Source: Tolumonas osonensis
Lineage (GTDB): Bacteria; Pseudomonadota; Gammaproteobacteria; Enterobacterales; Aeromonadaceae
Direction of reading: 5' to 3'
DNA: 64,000 bases
NCBI RefSeq assembly: GCF_014202415.1
Contig: NZ_JACHGR010000002.1
Span: forward strand, 310,001 to 374,000
Numbering within the stretch: the stretch's first letter is position 1; the number at the start of each line of letters is the position of its first letter. A program made the translations under genes and the position numbers. Positions 33,335 through 41,682 of the stretch are shown one piece after another. Under the pieces are notes generated by a model. It was not told the origin of the DNA and searched no databases. It saw only the letters and a list, made by a program, of their open reading frames with translations.

Positions 33335-34019
33335 GATTGCAATCATTAATCCGAATACCACGGTTGCCATGACCAACAGTTTACGGGTGACGGTGGAACG
33401 CGTTGCGCCACCCGGTTTCGAATTGCTGGTAACTCAGCCCGATACCGGCGTTGCCAGTATTGAGGGATTTTCTGATGGCATTCAGGCCACTCATGCCCTG
33501 ATTGCGTTAACAGAACAAATCCAGGCCGATGGCTGGCTGGTGGCCTGCGCCGACGATACCGGTGTCGATGCGTTAAGAGAAGTTTGTGTCGGCCCCGTAA
33601 TGGGAATTGGTCAGGCGGCGATGCAGGCAGCCACGCTGTTAAGCGCCAGATACAGCATTCTGACTCCGATGCAGCGCTCCGTGGCCATTCTGGAAAACAA
33701 CGCCCGCCGTTACGGGCTGGATGCCTCCTTGCAAGGTGTGCATGCGCTGAATCTGCCGGTACTGGCCATCGAAAAGAACTTTGATCTGATCAAACAAAGA
33801 GCACGGCAGATTCTGGAAAAAGATAACAGCGAATGTCTGGTGCTGGGCTGTGCCGGTTTCACCCGTTTCCGTAAACCACTGGAAGATGCCTTGGGTATTC
33901 CGGTGATAGACGGTGTGCAGGTGGGTGTGCACTGGCTGGCAGGTTTGATCAATCTGGGTTTAAAAACCAGCAAACACTGCACTTATAACTACCCGGAACA
34001 GAAAACGGAGGTGTTCTGA
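33327..34019 (+). CDS. hpxA: allantoin racemase (Asp/Glu/hydantoin racemase family)
   Basis: 230 residues. The paired catalytic cysteines are visible: Cys74 in LVACADDTGVDALRE and Cys175 in LVLGCAGFTRF. IAIINPNTT is the N-terminal family signature. Klebsiella HpxA interconverts the allantoin enantiomers, so (R)-allantoin can enter an (S)-specific allantoinase. Next to an allantoinase gene, this is the likely role. The usual CFDDTG motif is CADDTG here. Its stop overlaps the allantoinase ATG. Confidence 0.85.
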   Translation: MPKIAIINPNTTVAMTNSLRVTVERVAPPGFELLVTQPDTGVASIEGFSDGIQATHALIALTEQIQADGWLVACADDTGVDALREVCVGPVMGIGQAAMQAATLLSARYSILTPMQRSVAILENNARRYGLDASLQGVHALNLPVLAIEKNFDLIKQRARQILEKDNSECLVLGCAGFTRFRKPLEDALGIPVIDGVQVGVHWLAGLINLGLKTSKHCTYNYPEQKTEVF

Positions 34020-34942
34020 TGTCGCTCTATCCGCGGGATATGGTGGGTTACGGTCAAAATCCACCACACGCAAAATGGCCGAATAATGCCCGTATCGCAC
34101 TGCAGTTTGTTATCAATTACGAGGAAGGTGCCGAGAACAACATTCTGCATGGTGATGCGGCCTCCGAGTCGTTTCTCTCTGAGATGGTAGCCGCACAGCC
34201 ATTACCCGGCGTGCGTCATATGAGCATGGAGTCGCTCTATGAATATGGCAGCCGTGCCGGATTCTGGCGTTTGCACCGCATTTTTAGCGAACGGAACCTG
34301 CCTTTAACCGTCTATGCCGTCGGCATGGCGATGGAACGAAATCCTGACGCTGTTGACGCCATGCTCAAGGCTGGCTGGGAAATTGCTAGTCATGGTTATC
34401 GCTGGATCAATTACCAATACCATTCGGTTGAAGATGAGTGGGCAGACATGCAAAAAGCCATTGAGGTTCATACAAAATTGACCGGTTCCCGGCCATCTGG
34501 CTGGTATACCGGCCGCACCAGTCCGCAGACACATTCCCTTGTGGTGCGTGATGGTGGTTTTTTGTATGACGCAGACTCTTACGCTGATGACTTGCCATAT
34601 TGGTGCGATATCACCGGCACACCGCAGTTAATCGTGCCGTATACCTTAGACACAAACGATATGCGCTTTGCCTCACCACAAGGCTTTAACAGCGGCGATC
34701 AGTTTTTTACCTACCTGAAAGATGCGTTTGATGTGCTTTATCAGGAAGGTACAACTCAGCCGAAGATGCTCTCGATCGGCTTGCATTGCCGGCTGGCTGG
34801 CCGACCGGCCCGCGCCGCTTCGCTGATGCGGTTTATCGACTATGTCACCTCGTTACCGGATGTCTGGGTGTGTACGCGTGAGCAGATAGCCCGTCACTGG
34901 ATAGAACATCATCCGTATCAATCAACAAATACAGCCGTATAG
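34019..34942 (+). CDS. puuE: PuuE-type allantoinase (polysaccharide-deacetylase fold)
   Basis: 307 residues, matching the length of metal-independent PuuE allantoinases. Family segments include PRDMVGYGQNPPHAKWPNNARIA at the N-terminus, VINYEEGAENNILHGD, GSRAGFWRLHRIF, GWEIASHGYRWI, GWYTGRTSP and SIGLHCRLAGRPAR. It hydrolyses allantoin to allantoate in the cytosol. It overlaps hpxA by one base and is 36 bp ahead of tatA, apparently in one transcript. Confidence 0.92.
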   Translation: MSLYPRDMVGYGQNPPHAKWPNNARIALQFVINYEEGAENNILHGDAASESFLSEMVAAQPLPGVRHMSMESLYEYGSRAGFWRLHRIFSERNLPLTVYAVGMAMERNPDAVDAMLKAGWEIASHGYRWINYQYHSVEDEWADMQKAIEVHTKLTGSRPSGWYTGRTSPQTHSLVVRDGGFLYDADSYADDLPYWCDITGTPQLIVPYTLDTNDMRFASPQGFNSGDQFFTYLKDAFDVLYQEGTTQPKMLSIGLHCRLAGRPARAASLMRFIDYVTSLPDVWVCTREQIARHWIEHHPYQSTNTAV

Positions 34943-34978
34943 CAACAAACCTGTTTTTAAACTCAAGGAGTGCGCTCT

Positions 34979-35176
34979 ATGAACATTGGAATTACTGAAC
35001 TGTTATTAATCGCTGTCATCGTCTTTTTATTATTCGGAACCCGTAAGTTACGCGGTATTGGTGGTGATTTAGGCACGGCGATCCGCGACTTTAAATCGGC
35101 AATGAGTGATAACAAATCGTCGGCAGTTGCAGGAAATAAACCTGTTACCGCACCGATTGAAAACGACAAGGAGTAG
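34979..35176 (+). CDS. tatA: TatA-like Sec-independent translocase subunit
   Basis: About 65 residues: a membrane helix (about 4-21, [16 protein letters not shown]), the TatA FGxxK hinge (FGTRKLRG) and an amphipathic helix ([14 protein letters not shown]). Start is ATG 34979, with AAGGAG nine bases upstream. It is followed by tatB after two bases. The genuine housekeeping tatA would normally sit beside ubiB/tatD; the location here argues for a second, dedicated set. Confidence 0.88.
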   Translation: MNIGITELLLIAVIVFLLFGTRKLRGIGGDLGTAIRDFKSAMSDNKSSAVAGNKPVTAPIENDKE

Positions 35177-35178
35177 CT

Positions 35179-35421
35179 ATGTTTGAGATCGGCTTCAGTG
35201 AAATGGTGCTGGTCTGTGTCATCGCGCTGCTTGTTTTAGGTCCGGAGAAACTGCCTGGCGCGGTGCGTCAGGTAGCCCGGTTTATTAAAAAGATACGCGC
35301 CATGGCTGACGCCGCCAGCAAAGAATTACAACGGGAATTGCCGATTGATGAATTGCGCCGGGACCTCAATTCAGAACTAAGCGCGATTTCATCTAAATCA
35401 GGGAGCGATAAAAATGAATGA
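35179..35421 (+). CDS. tatB: TatB-like translocase subunit
   Basis: 80 residues, shorter than housekeeping TatB (about 170 in E. coli). MFEIGFSEMVLVCVIALLVLGPEKLPG is the TatB N-terminus with the conserved Glu8 and the GPEKLP hinge; a single amphipathic helix and short tail follow. AAGGAG precedes the ATG. Overlaps tatC by 8 bp. Confidence 0.87.
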   Translation: MFEIGFSEMVLVCVIALLVLGPEKLPGAVRQVARFIKKIRAMADAASKELQRELPIDELRRDLNSELSAISSKSGSDKNE

Positions 35422-36166
35422 AACCCAATATACGCTCATTGAACACCTGACCGAGATCCGTCGCCGCCTGATACACGCCATGATCGTTTTAGGTCTGGCG
35501 TTTGGTGTGTTGTTTTATTTCGCCAATTATCTTTATCAGTTTCTGGCCGATCCATTGCTCAGTGTGCTGCCGGCCGGCAATCAGATGATCGCCACACAGG
35601 TGGCCACCCCGTTTACTACCCCGCTGAAACTGACATTATTTATCTCATTTTTAGTCACCTTGCCCTACCTGCTTTATCAGATCTGGGCTTTCATCGCGCC
35701 GGCACTGTTTCGTCATGAGAAACAACGCATCCTGCCACTGATCATTTTAAGTTGTGCACTGTTTTATATCGGCATGGCATTCGCCTATTTCCTGGTTTTC
35801 CCGGTCATGTTTAAGTTTTTTACTGAAACAGCACCGACAGGCGTTCAGGTCTCGACCGATATCAGTTTCTATCTGGATTTTGTGCTGGGGATGCTTTTTT
35901 CTTTCGGCGCGTCTTTTCAGGTGCCTGTGGCGGTATGGGTGTTGTGCTGGATTGGTATCACGACGCCGGCATCTCTGGCACAAAAACGTTCATATATGGT
36001 GGTCGCGGCATTCACAGTCGGCATGATCCTCACCCCGCCGGATATTCTCTCTCAGACGTTACTCAGTATTCCGCTCTATCTGCTGTTTGAATTAGGGTTA
36101 ATCATGGGGCGGATTTATTCCAAACCGGTTAGCACCGTGCTGGTTGAAGCCAGCAACGATGCTTGA
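35414..36166 (+). CDS. tatC: TatC translocase subunit
   Basis: 250 residues with six membrane helices. The N-terminal signature LIEHLTEIRRRLIHAMIVL is the signal-peptide-binding region, and SFLVTLPYLLYQIWAFIAPALFRHEK is the first cytosolic loop. TatC recognises twin-Arg signals. Together with tatA and tatB it completes a Tat unit; the Tat-type binding protein at 30285 is the only Tat substrate evident in the cluster. Confidence 0.92.
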   Translation: MNETQYTLIEHLTEIRRRLIHAMIVLGLAFGVLFYFANYLYQFLADPLLSVLPAGNQMIATQVATPFTTPLKLTLFISFLVTLPYLLYQIWAFIAPALFRHEKQRILPLIILSCALFYIGMAFAYFLVFPVMFKFFTETAPTGVQVSTDISFYLDFVLGMLFSFGASFQVPVAVWVLCWIGITTPASLAQKRSYMVVAAFTVGMILTPPDILSQTLLSIPLYLLFELGLIMGRIYSKPVSTVLVEASNDA

Positions 36167-36172
36167 TTTTTT

Positions 36173-36547
36173 TCAGCTCATCCAGGAGACATGCGCGGCG
36201 ACAATACACCACCCCTCCGGAAACCGAACCCAGGTCTGGCTCTGACGCCCTATCCGGGGTTCATTTTCACGGGTAAAAGTAGTATTTGCCGTCGCCATAT
36301 CCTGACCAAATGCGGTGATTACCGTATTTTCCAGCATTCTTGCCAGCCCTGCCGGTGAGCGCTGACTGCGGAATGCCCTGATTTGCTCATACCCCACCAG
36401 ATTCTCCGTGGCACCATAACGCACGGTTTTCGGGTGGTTCCAGAATAGCTGATCCAGCACGGCAACATCGTTGGTTACCAATGCCTGTTCATACTGCATG
36501 AACATGACAGTGACTTCAGCCACAACATCCGGGTTATTCAGTTCCAT
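36173..36547 (-). CDS. hpxZ: HpxZ/AtzH-like (DUF3225) protein
   Basis: 124 residues with the SnoaL/NTF2-like DUF3225 fold; YEQALVTNDVAVLDQLFWNHPKTVRYGATENLVG and ITAFGQDMATANTTF...GRQSQTWVRF are characteristic. In Klebsiella HpxZ belongs to the oxalurate branch, and its relative AtzH works with an amidase. It converges with tatC (6 bp) and has AAGGAACT seven bases upstream. Its promoter lies beside a GAAACTTTAGTTTC site. Confidence 0.78.
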   Translation of the reverse strand: MELNNPDVVAEVTVMFMQYEQALVTNDVAVLDQLFWNHPKTVRYGATENLVGYEQIRAFRSQRSPAGLARMLENTVITAFGQDMATANTTFTRENEPRIGRQSQTWVRFPEGWCIVAAHVSWMS

Positions 36548-36754
36548 CGTAGTTCCTTATCTCTGTTCTTCATGTGCCGATCTGCGCACAGAAATGATCC
36601 AACCGCCTGAAAATGGTGCATTTATGCTTAAGCATCTTTGTACTGCCATGCCGTTTTGCACCATAAAAAGCGTCATTTGAACCGTAGAATGCAGCAATAG
36701 CAGCCACATTTCTGGTCTGAAACAGGTTGGTATTGTATTTGCTTTAGAATAAAA

Positions 36755-36770
36755 AGAAACTTTAGTTTCT
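36755..36770. promoter_or_regulatory. palindrome AGAAACTTTAGTTTCT in the hpxZ/ABC intergenic region
   Basis: Perfect 7-bp arms (AGAAACT / AGTTTCT) around TT. It matches the sites at 27301-27343 and 29160-29173 and lies 54 bp before the second ABC operon, so that operon probably shares the regulator. Confidence 0.6.
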
Positions 36771-36823
36771 AATTTAATTTAAATGGAAATGATAGTTGTA
36801 TAACTCAGGATGTGAGGTTGGAT

Positions 36824-37603
36824 ATGAATGCATGGAAACAGTTATCGGGTGTTTTGCTGTTAGGTCTCAGCGTTATCGGCGTCGCGCAAGCAGACCAGCT
36901 GGATGATATTCAACAAAAGGGCGTTCTGAAAGTCGCCGTACCACAGGATTTCCCGCCTTTCGGTTCGGTGGGTGCCGATATGCAACCCTATGGTTATGAC
37001 ATTGATATGGCCGGTTATCTGGCTCAGAAACTGAATGTCAAACTTGAGCTGGTTCCTGTCACCAGTGCAAACCGCATACCTTATTTACAGACCAAGAAAG
37101 TCGATCTGGTTATTTCCAGCCTGGGTAAAAATCCGGAACGGGAAAAAGTGATCGATTTCAGTAATGCCTACGCCCCTTTTTTCCTGGGTGTGTTTGGTGC
37201 CGAATCGGTTGCACTGAAGACATCGGAGGAGTTAGCGGATAAAACCATCGGTGTGACCCGGGGTGCCGTAGAGGATATGGAACTGAGCAAAATCGCACCA
37301 GCCTCCACGACGGTGAAACGTTTTGAAGATAACAACACCACCTTATCAGCTTATCTTTCCGGTCAGATCGATTTGATCGCGACAGGTAACGTCGTCGTAG
37401 CGGAAATCGCGTCACGGATGCCGGATCGTAAACCAGCAGCCAAGTTCATGCTAAAAAATTCGCCTTGTTACATCGGGATCTACAAAGGTGAAGCCCGCCT
37501 GCAGCAAAAAGTGAATGCGTTGATTGCCGAAGCCCGAACCGATGGTTCGCTGAATAAATTCTCAGAAACCTGGCTGAAAGCACCTCTTCCGGCTGAGCTA
37601 TAA
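36824..37603 (+). CDS. family-3 solute-binding protein of an amino-acid-type ABC transporter
   Basis: About 259 residues. The signal peptide ends in GVAQA (cleavage near residue 23). The mature protein begins DDIQQKGVLKVAVPQDFPPFG, a family-3 start, with GYDIDMAGYLAQKLNV and VDLVISSLGKNPEREKVIDFS. The ligand is an amino acid or a related amide. The palindrome upstream links it to the ureide regulon. ATG 36824 follows GAGGTTGG. Two permeases and an ATPase follow as one unit. Confidence 0.85.
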   Translation: MNAWKQLSGVLLLGLSVIGVAQADQLDDIQQKGVLKVAVPQDFPPFGSVGADMQPYGYDIDMAGYLAQKLNVKLELVPVTSANRIPYLQTKKVDLVISSLGKNPEREKVIDFSNAYAPFFLGVFGAESVALKTSEELADKTIGVTRGAVEDMELSKIAPASTTVKRFEDNNTTLSAYLSGQIDLIATGNVVVAEIASRMPDRKPAAKFMLKNSPCYIGIYKGEARLQQKVNALIAEARTDGSLNKFSETWLKAPLPAEL

Positions 37604-37616
37604 AACGGATACGACT

Positions 37617-38285
37617 ATGAGTTACCAACTGAACTTTCACGATCTGGTGCCTTATTTGCCTGAACTGGGACAAGGATTGCTGGTAACCCTTGAGCTGACT
37701 CTGTATGCCACTACCGGTGGCATACTGCTCGGCACACTGGGGGCCGCCGCCCGCACCAGTCGTTCACGACTAACCCGATTATCTGCCGGCATTTATGTTG
37801 AGCTGATACGTAATACACCTTTTATTGTGCAGCTGTTTTTCATCTTTTTCGGTTTGCCGGCGATAGGCGTGAAACTCACCGCATGGCAGGCCGGGCTGAT
37901 TGCCATGATTGTCAATCTGGGGGCTTACAGTGCCGAAATATTACGTGCCGGTATTGAAGCCACACCGAAAGGACAATGGGAAGCAGGCCGGACATTGGGG
38001 CTAACCCGTTTCCAGATATTTACCCGGATTGTTCTGCCGCCCGCATTTCAGCGCATCTACAGTTCACTGGTTGGGCAATGCATCATTGTGATGCTGGGTT
38101 CCTCGGTCATCTCGCAGATCTCGGTCGAAGAGCTCACGTTCTCAGCAAATTTTATTCAGTCACGCAGTTTTCTCAGCTTTGAGTCTTATCTGCTGACTGC
38201 CCTGCTTTATCTGTTTCTGGCGATTTTGATGCGCCGTGGATTTGGTCTATTGGCCGGTTATGTCTTCAGGAGTCAGCCACGATGA
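37617..38285 (+). CDS. amino-acid-type ABC permease 1
   Basis: 222 residues with about five helices and the HisM/GlnP family signature. The EAA motif is in EATPKGQWEAGRTLGLTRFQIFTRIVLPPAF (about 118-148). Starts 13 bp after the binding-protein stop and overlaps the next gene by 4 bp. Confidence 0.83.
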   Translation: MSYQLNFHDLVPYLPELGQGLLVTLELTLYATTGGILLGTLGAAARTSRSRLTRLSAGIYVELIRNTPFIVQLFFIFFGLPAIGVKLTAWQAGLIAMIVNLGAYSAEILRAGIEATPKGQWEAGRTLGLTRFQIFTRIVLPPAFQRIYSSLVGQCIIVMLGSSVISQISVEELTFSANFIQSRSFLSFESYLLTALLYLFLAILMRRGFGLLAGYVFRSQPR

Positions 38286-38938
38286 TGCAATTTACTGACT
38301 GGGATATTCTCCGGAATCTGTTGCTGGCCGCACGCTGGACATTACTGCTGTCGCTGATCGCGTTTATCGGCGGCGCGCTGTTTGGTTTGCTGCTGACATT
38401 CATGCGGGCATCCCGCCGTAAACCGCTGGTATTACTGGTGCGCGGGTATACGGAGCTGTTTCAGGGCACACCACTGCTGATGCAGTTGTTTCTAGCCTTC
38501 TTTGGTCTTTCACTGGTGGGGATCGATGTGAACGCCTGGACAGCGGCAACGCTGGCGCTGGTGCTGTTCAGTAGTGCTTTCCTGTGTGATATCTGGAGCG
38601 GCTGCATTGAGTCATTACCCAAAGGACAGTGGGAAGCCTCCCGATGCCTGGGGCTCACGTTTTTCCAGACCATGCGCTATGTCATCCTGCCGCAAGCACT
38701 GCGGATTGCGATAGCGCCCACGGTCGGTTTTTCGGTGCAGGTGGTTAAAGGTACCGCGCTGACCTCCATTATCGGGTTTGTTGAGCTGACCAAAGCAGGC
38801 ACGATGCTGAACAACGCCACCTTCCAGCCATTCAAGGTTTTTGCATGGGTAGCACTGATCTATTTCCTGATCTGTTATCCGTTATCGCTGTTTAGTCAAT
38901 TTCTGGAGAGAAAATTACATGTCTCTGGTAAGCATTGA
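38282..38938 (+). CDS. amino-acid-type ABC permease 2
   Basis: 218 residues, same family as the preceding gene. The EAA motif is in ESLPKGQWEASRCLGLTFFQTMRYVILPQALR (about 109-140), so the two form a heterodimeric channel. Two adjacent ATGs (38282, 38285) are possible starts. The 3' end overlaps the ATPase gene by 20 bp. Confidence 0.83.
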   Translation: MMQFTDWDILRNLLLAARWTLLLSLIAFIGGALFGLLLTFMRASRRKPLVLLVRGYTELFQGTPLLMQLFLAFFGLSLVGIDVNAWTAATLALVLFSSAFLCDIWSGCIESLPKGQWEASRCLGLTFFQTMRYVILPQALRIAIAPTVGFSVQVVKGTALTSIIGFVELTKAGTMLNNATFQPFKVFAWVALIYFLICYPLSLFSQFLERKLHVSGKH

Positions 38939-39647
38939 AAATGTTCATAAATATTACGGTTCGCACCATGTCCTAAAAGGTATCGAACTGAAAATAGCGG
39001 CTGGCGAAGTGATCTCGATCATCGGTCGCAGCGGTTCCGGGAAAAGCACGCTCTTGCGCTGCATTAATGGTCTGGAGAAATTCGATGATGGCGCGATTAT
39101 TGTCGATCGGCAGGCGGTTTCCGATGATGAAAATCATCTGCGGGAATTGAGCCGTTCCGTTGGCATGGTCTTCCAGAACTTTAATCTGTTTCCGCATATG
39201 ACCGTGGCTGAAAACGTCATGCTGGCACCGCGTCTGGTATTGAAAAAAAGCCAGTCAGAATGCCGTGAACTGGCAGAAAACATGCTGGCCAAAGTGGGTC
39301 TGGCGGATAAAGCCGATCAGTTCCCGGGAAACTTATCCGGTGGTCAGCAGCAGCGTGTCGCTATTGCCCGCTCCCTGGCGATGAACCCGAAAGTCCTGCT
39401 GTGTGATGAAATTACATCGGCACTGGATCCGGAATTAGTCGGAGAAGTACTGAAGGTGCTGGAGCAACTGAAAGCCGACGGCATGACACTCATTCTGGTC
39501 ACACATGAAATGAATTTTGCCCGCGATGTCGGCGATCGGATCGTCTTTATGCATCAGGGAAAAGTATGGGAAAGCGGTCCGAGCCGCGAGCTGTTCAGTA
39601 AGCCTCAGACGCCGGAGTTGCAAAGCTTTATATCTGCGGTGTTGTGA
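38919..39647 (+). CDS. GlnQ-type ABC transporter ATP-binding protein
   Basis: 242 residues. Walker A GRSGSGKST (about 36-44), signature LSGGQQQRVAIARSL, Walker B VLLCDEITSALDPE, and switch VTHEMNFA are intact. Typical of polar amino-acid transporters. GGAGAG lies eight bases before the ATG. Ends the operon; a stem-loop follows. Confidence 0.87.
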   Translation: MSLVSIENVHKYYGSHHVLKGIELKIAAGEVISIIGRSGSGKSTLLRCINGLEKFDDGAIIVDRQAVSDDENHLRELSRSVGMVFQNFNLFPHMTVAENVMLAPRLVLKKSQSECRELAENMLAKVGLADKADQFPGNLSGGQQQRVAIARSLAMNPKVLLCDEITSALDPELVGEVLKVLEQLKADGMTLILVTHEMNFARDVGDRIVFMHQGKVWESGPSRELFSKPQTPELQSFISAVL

Positions 39648-39656
39648 TGTCATCAG

Positions 39657-39685
39657 CAGGCCACTTGGACTATTCAGGTGGCCTG
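39657..39685. terminator. stem-loop between convergent ATPase and fpr genes
   Basis: CAGGCCAC (39657-39664) pairs with GTGGCCTG (39678-39685), with further partial pairing in the loop. No T-run follows on either strand; likely a shared 3' structure. Confidence 0.45.
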
Positions 39686-39701
39686 ACCGTCTCGTCGCTG
39701 T

Positions 39702-40445
39702 CTACCAATAATTCTCCATCGTGATCTGCCCCGGTTCGCGGCGCAGATTCTTTTTCAGTCCTTTTTGCTGTAAGGCGTGCAAGGTATCTTTCACCATAGC
39801 CGGATTGCCGCAAATCATGGTCTGGGACCACTCCGGTGACAACGACAGTTCTGCCGCTTCTTCCAGCAAGCCATGATCCAGTAGCAGCGGAATACGGCCT
39901 CGCAGCAGATCCGAGCAATCTTCCCGGCTGACAACCGGAATATACCGAAACTGCAACGGCTGCCGGGTTTTAATCGTGTGAATTTGTTCCTGATAAGTCA
40001 GATCATCCCGTTGCCGGACACCATGTACCAGCACGATATTTTCAAACCGCTGAAAGACCTGTTGTTCAGAAAGAATCGAGAGAAATGGGCCGATGGCGGT
40101 GCCGGTTGCCATCATCCAGAGATCCCGTCCGGCCGGAACCTCGGCCAGCGTCATGAATCCACTGGCATTGCGGGAAACCTGAATAGCATCACCGGGTTTC
40201 AACTCAAAAAGATGGGGGGACAAACGTCCGTCAGGAATTTTGATGAGATAGAACTCATGATGACCGGCACTCGGAGCATTCACAAAGGAATAGGCCCGAC
40301 TGACCCGTTCTCCATCAATAATCAGTGACAGTTTGCCAAACTGCCCCGCCGTATACGGGGCCAGATCCGCTTTTACCTTAAGAGAACAGAGCCGGTCATT
40401 CCACTGGATGACCTCATAAACTGTTCCGTTTACCCAGTCAGTCAT
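39702..40445 (-). CDS. fpr: ferredoxin/flavodoxin-NADP+ reductase
   Basis: 247 residues, the length of E. coli Fpr. The FAD motif is RAYSFVNAP (RxYS), MATGTAIGPFLS is the NADP region, VHGVRQRDDLTYQ follows, and ICGNPAMVKDT supports nucleotide binding. The C-terminus ends ENYW as in Fpr. It reduces flavodoxin or ferredoxin with NADPH, and so could feed the flavorubredoxin encoded upstream. ATG 40445 follows AAGGAA. The 78-bp spacing from norW allows an operon or its own promoter. Confidence 0.88.
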   Translation of the reverse strand: MTDWVNGTVYEVIQWNDRLCSLKVKADLAPYTAGQFGKLSLIIDGERVSRAYSFVNAPSAGHHEFYLIKIPDGRLSPHLFELKPGDAIQVSRNASGFMTLAEVPAGRDLWMMATGTAIGPFLSILSEQQVFQRFENIVLVHGVRQRDDLTYQEQIHTIKTRQPLQFRYIPVVSREDCSDLLRGRIPLLLDHGLLEEAAELSLSPEWSQTMICGNPAMVKDTLHALQQKGLKKNLRREPGQITMENYW

Positions 40446-40523
40446 ATGCATTCCTTACTCTGCCGTTGCAAAGCATTGATGGTCAAATGCAGCTCAGCCG
40501 GAAACGTATGTACTAAAGTATGG

Positions 40524-41669
40524 CTAATTTTCTCCCAACTGTTTGATCAAATTCATGCTCCGGCTGACATGCTGCCCGCCAGTGACAAAACCCACCGTTT
40601 GACCCTGACGAAGTGCCAACCCGGTCAGACCCGTATCATCCTCGTCCAGTTGCCAGATCAGATCTTCACTGCGGACATCACCGGCCGCCTGCACCGGATA
40701 ACAGGGGGTTTTGACGTTCACCGGCATCACCGGCCAGCGGATGGCTGTGGGCTCACCGGCCAGGGTTTTCGCCAGCGCCTGCGCGCTTATCGTGATCGGC
40801 TGCAGATAAGGTCGTAACTGACCGTTGGCTTCCGCGCAATCCCCCAGCGCATAAATATGAGGATCGCTTGTGGTCAGATCATCATTCACCACAATGCCCC
40901 GGTTGACGGTTAATCCCGCGGCCTGCGCCAGTGCGGTACGGGGGCGTAATCCGGCGGCCGAAACAATGCTGTCCACGATGATGGATTTGCCATCCCGGAA
41001 GGTTGCCCGGATCCCCTCCGCGATTTTTTCTGCCGACACCAGTGTGTTCATCAGTTCAAACTGACATCCGTTCTGCCGGAGGACCGAGTGCAGTCTTTCA
41101 CTGGCAAATTCCGGTAGCAAGGCGCTGAGTACACGATCTGCCGGGTCGCAAACCGTTACCTGTTTCCCCGCCTGCAGAAAATCATTTGCCAGTTCACAAC
41201 CGATCAGACCCGCGCCAATCAGCAATATCCGCTGACTGGTCGCCAGACGATCCTGAGATTGCTGGTATTCCTGCAGACTGTTCAGCGTAATGATGTCGCC
41301 GGTCGCGTCTCCGCTGACCGGTGGGATCCAGGCCTCGGCACCGACCGCCAGCACCAGATCCCGGTACGGTAATTCCCGCTCCGCCAGCCGGATGACCTGC
41401 CGTTCCGTATCAATCGCTGATACGGTCTGTTCCGTCAGCAACAACGCTTTCAGCTCCTGCGCCAGCTCCTTTGCCGGTTTACGGATCAGATCTGACGCAG
41501 TCTGCCGTTTGCTGATGACATGACTCAATTGTGGTTTGGCATAGTCTGCGCCTTCATCAGCACAGACGATAACCAGCGGTGCGGCAGGCGCCAGGCGACG
41601 ATACTGCCGTGCCAGCTGCAAACCGGCATAACCACTTCCCACGATGACAACCGGATGATGTGCGCCCAT
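40524..41669 (-). CDS. norW: nitric oxide reductase FlRd-NAD+ reductase
   Basis: About 381 residues of the pyridine-nucleotide-disulfide oxidoreductase family. FAD motif VVIVGSGYAGLQLARQYRR at the N-terminus, NAD motif RILLIGAGLIGCELANDFLQAGKQVTV near 150, and the second FAD motif PHIYALGDCAE near 275. Reduces the flavorubredoxin NorV with NADH. ATG 41669 has AAGGAGG upstream and lies 13 bp from the norV stop. A longer frame exists but its extra 53 residues lie in norV. Confidence 0.88.
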   Translation of the reverse strand: MGAHHPVVIVGSGYAGLQLARQYRRLAPAAPLVIVCADEGADYAKPQLSHVISKRQTASDLIRKPAKELAQELKALLLTEQTVSAIDTERQVIRLAERELPYRDLVLAVGAEAWIPPVSGDATGDIITLNSLQEYQQSQDRLATSQRILLIGAGLIGCELANDFLQAGKQVTVCDPADRVLSALLPEFASERLHSVLRQNGCQFELMNTLVSAEKIAEGIRATFRDGKSIIVDSIVSAAGLRPRTALAQAAGLTVNRGIVVNDDLTTSDPHIYALGDCAEANGQLRPYLQPITISAQALAKTLAGEPTAIRWPVMPVNVKTPCYPVQAAGDVRSEDLIWQLDEDDTGLTGLALRQGQTVGFVTGGQHVSRSMNLIKQLGEN

Positions 41670-41682
41670 GGTTGCCTCCTTG

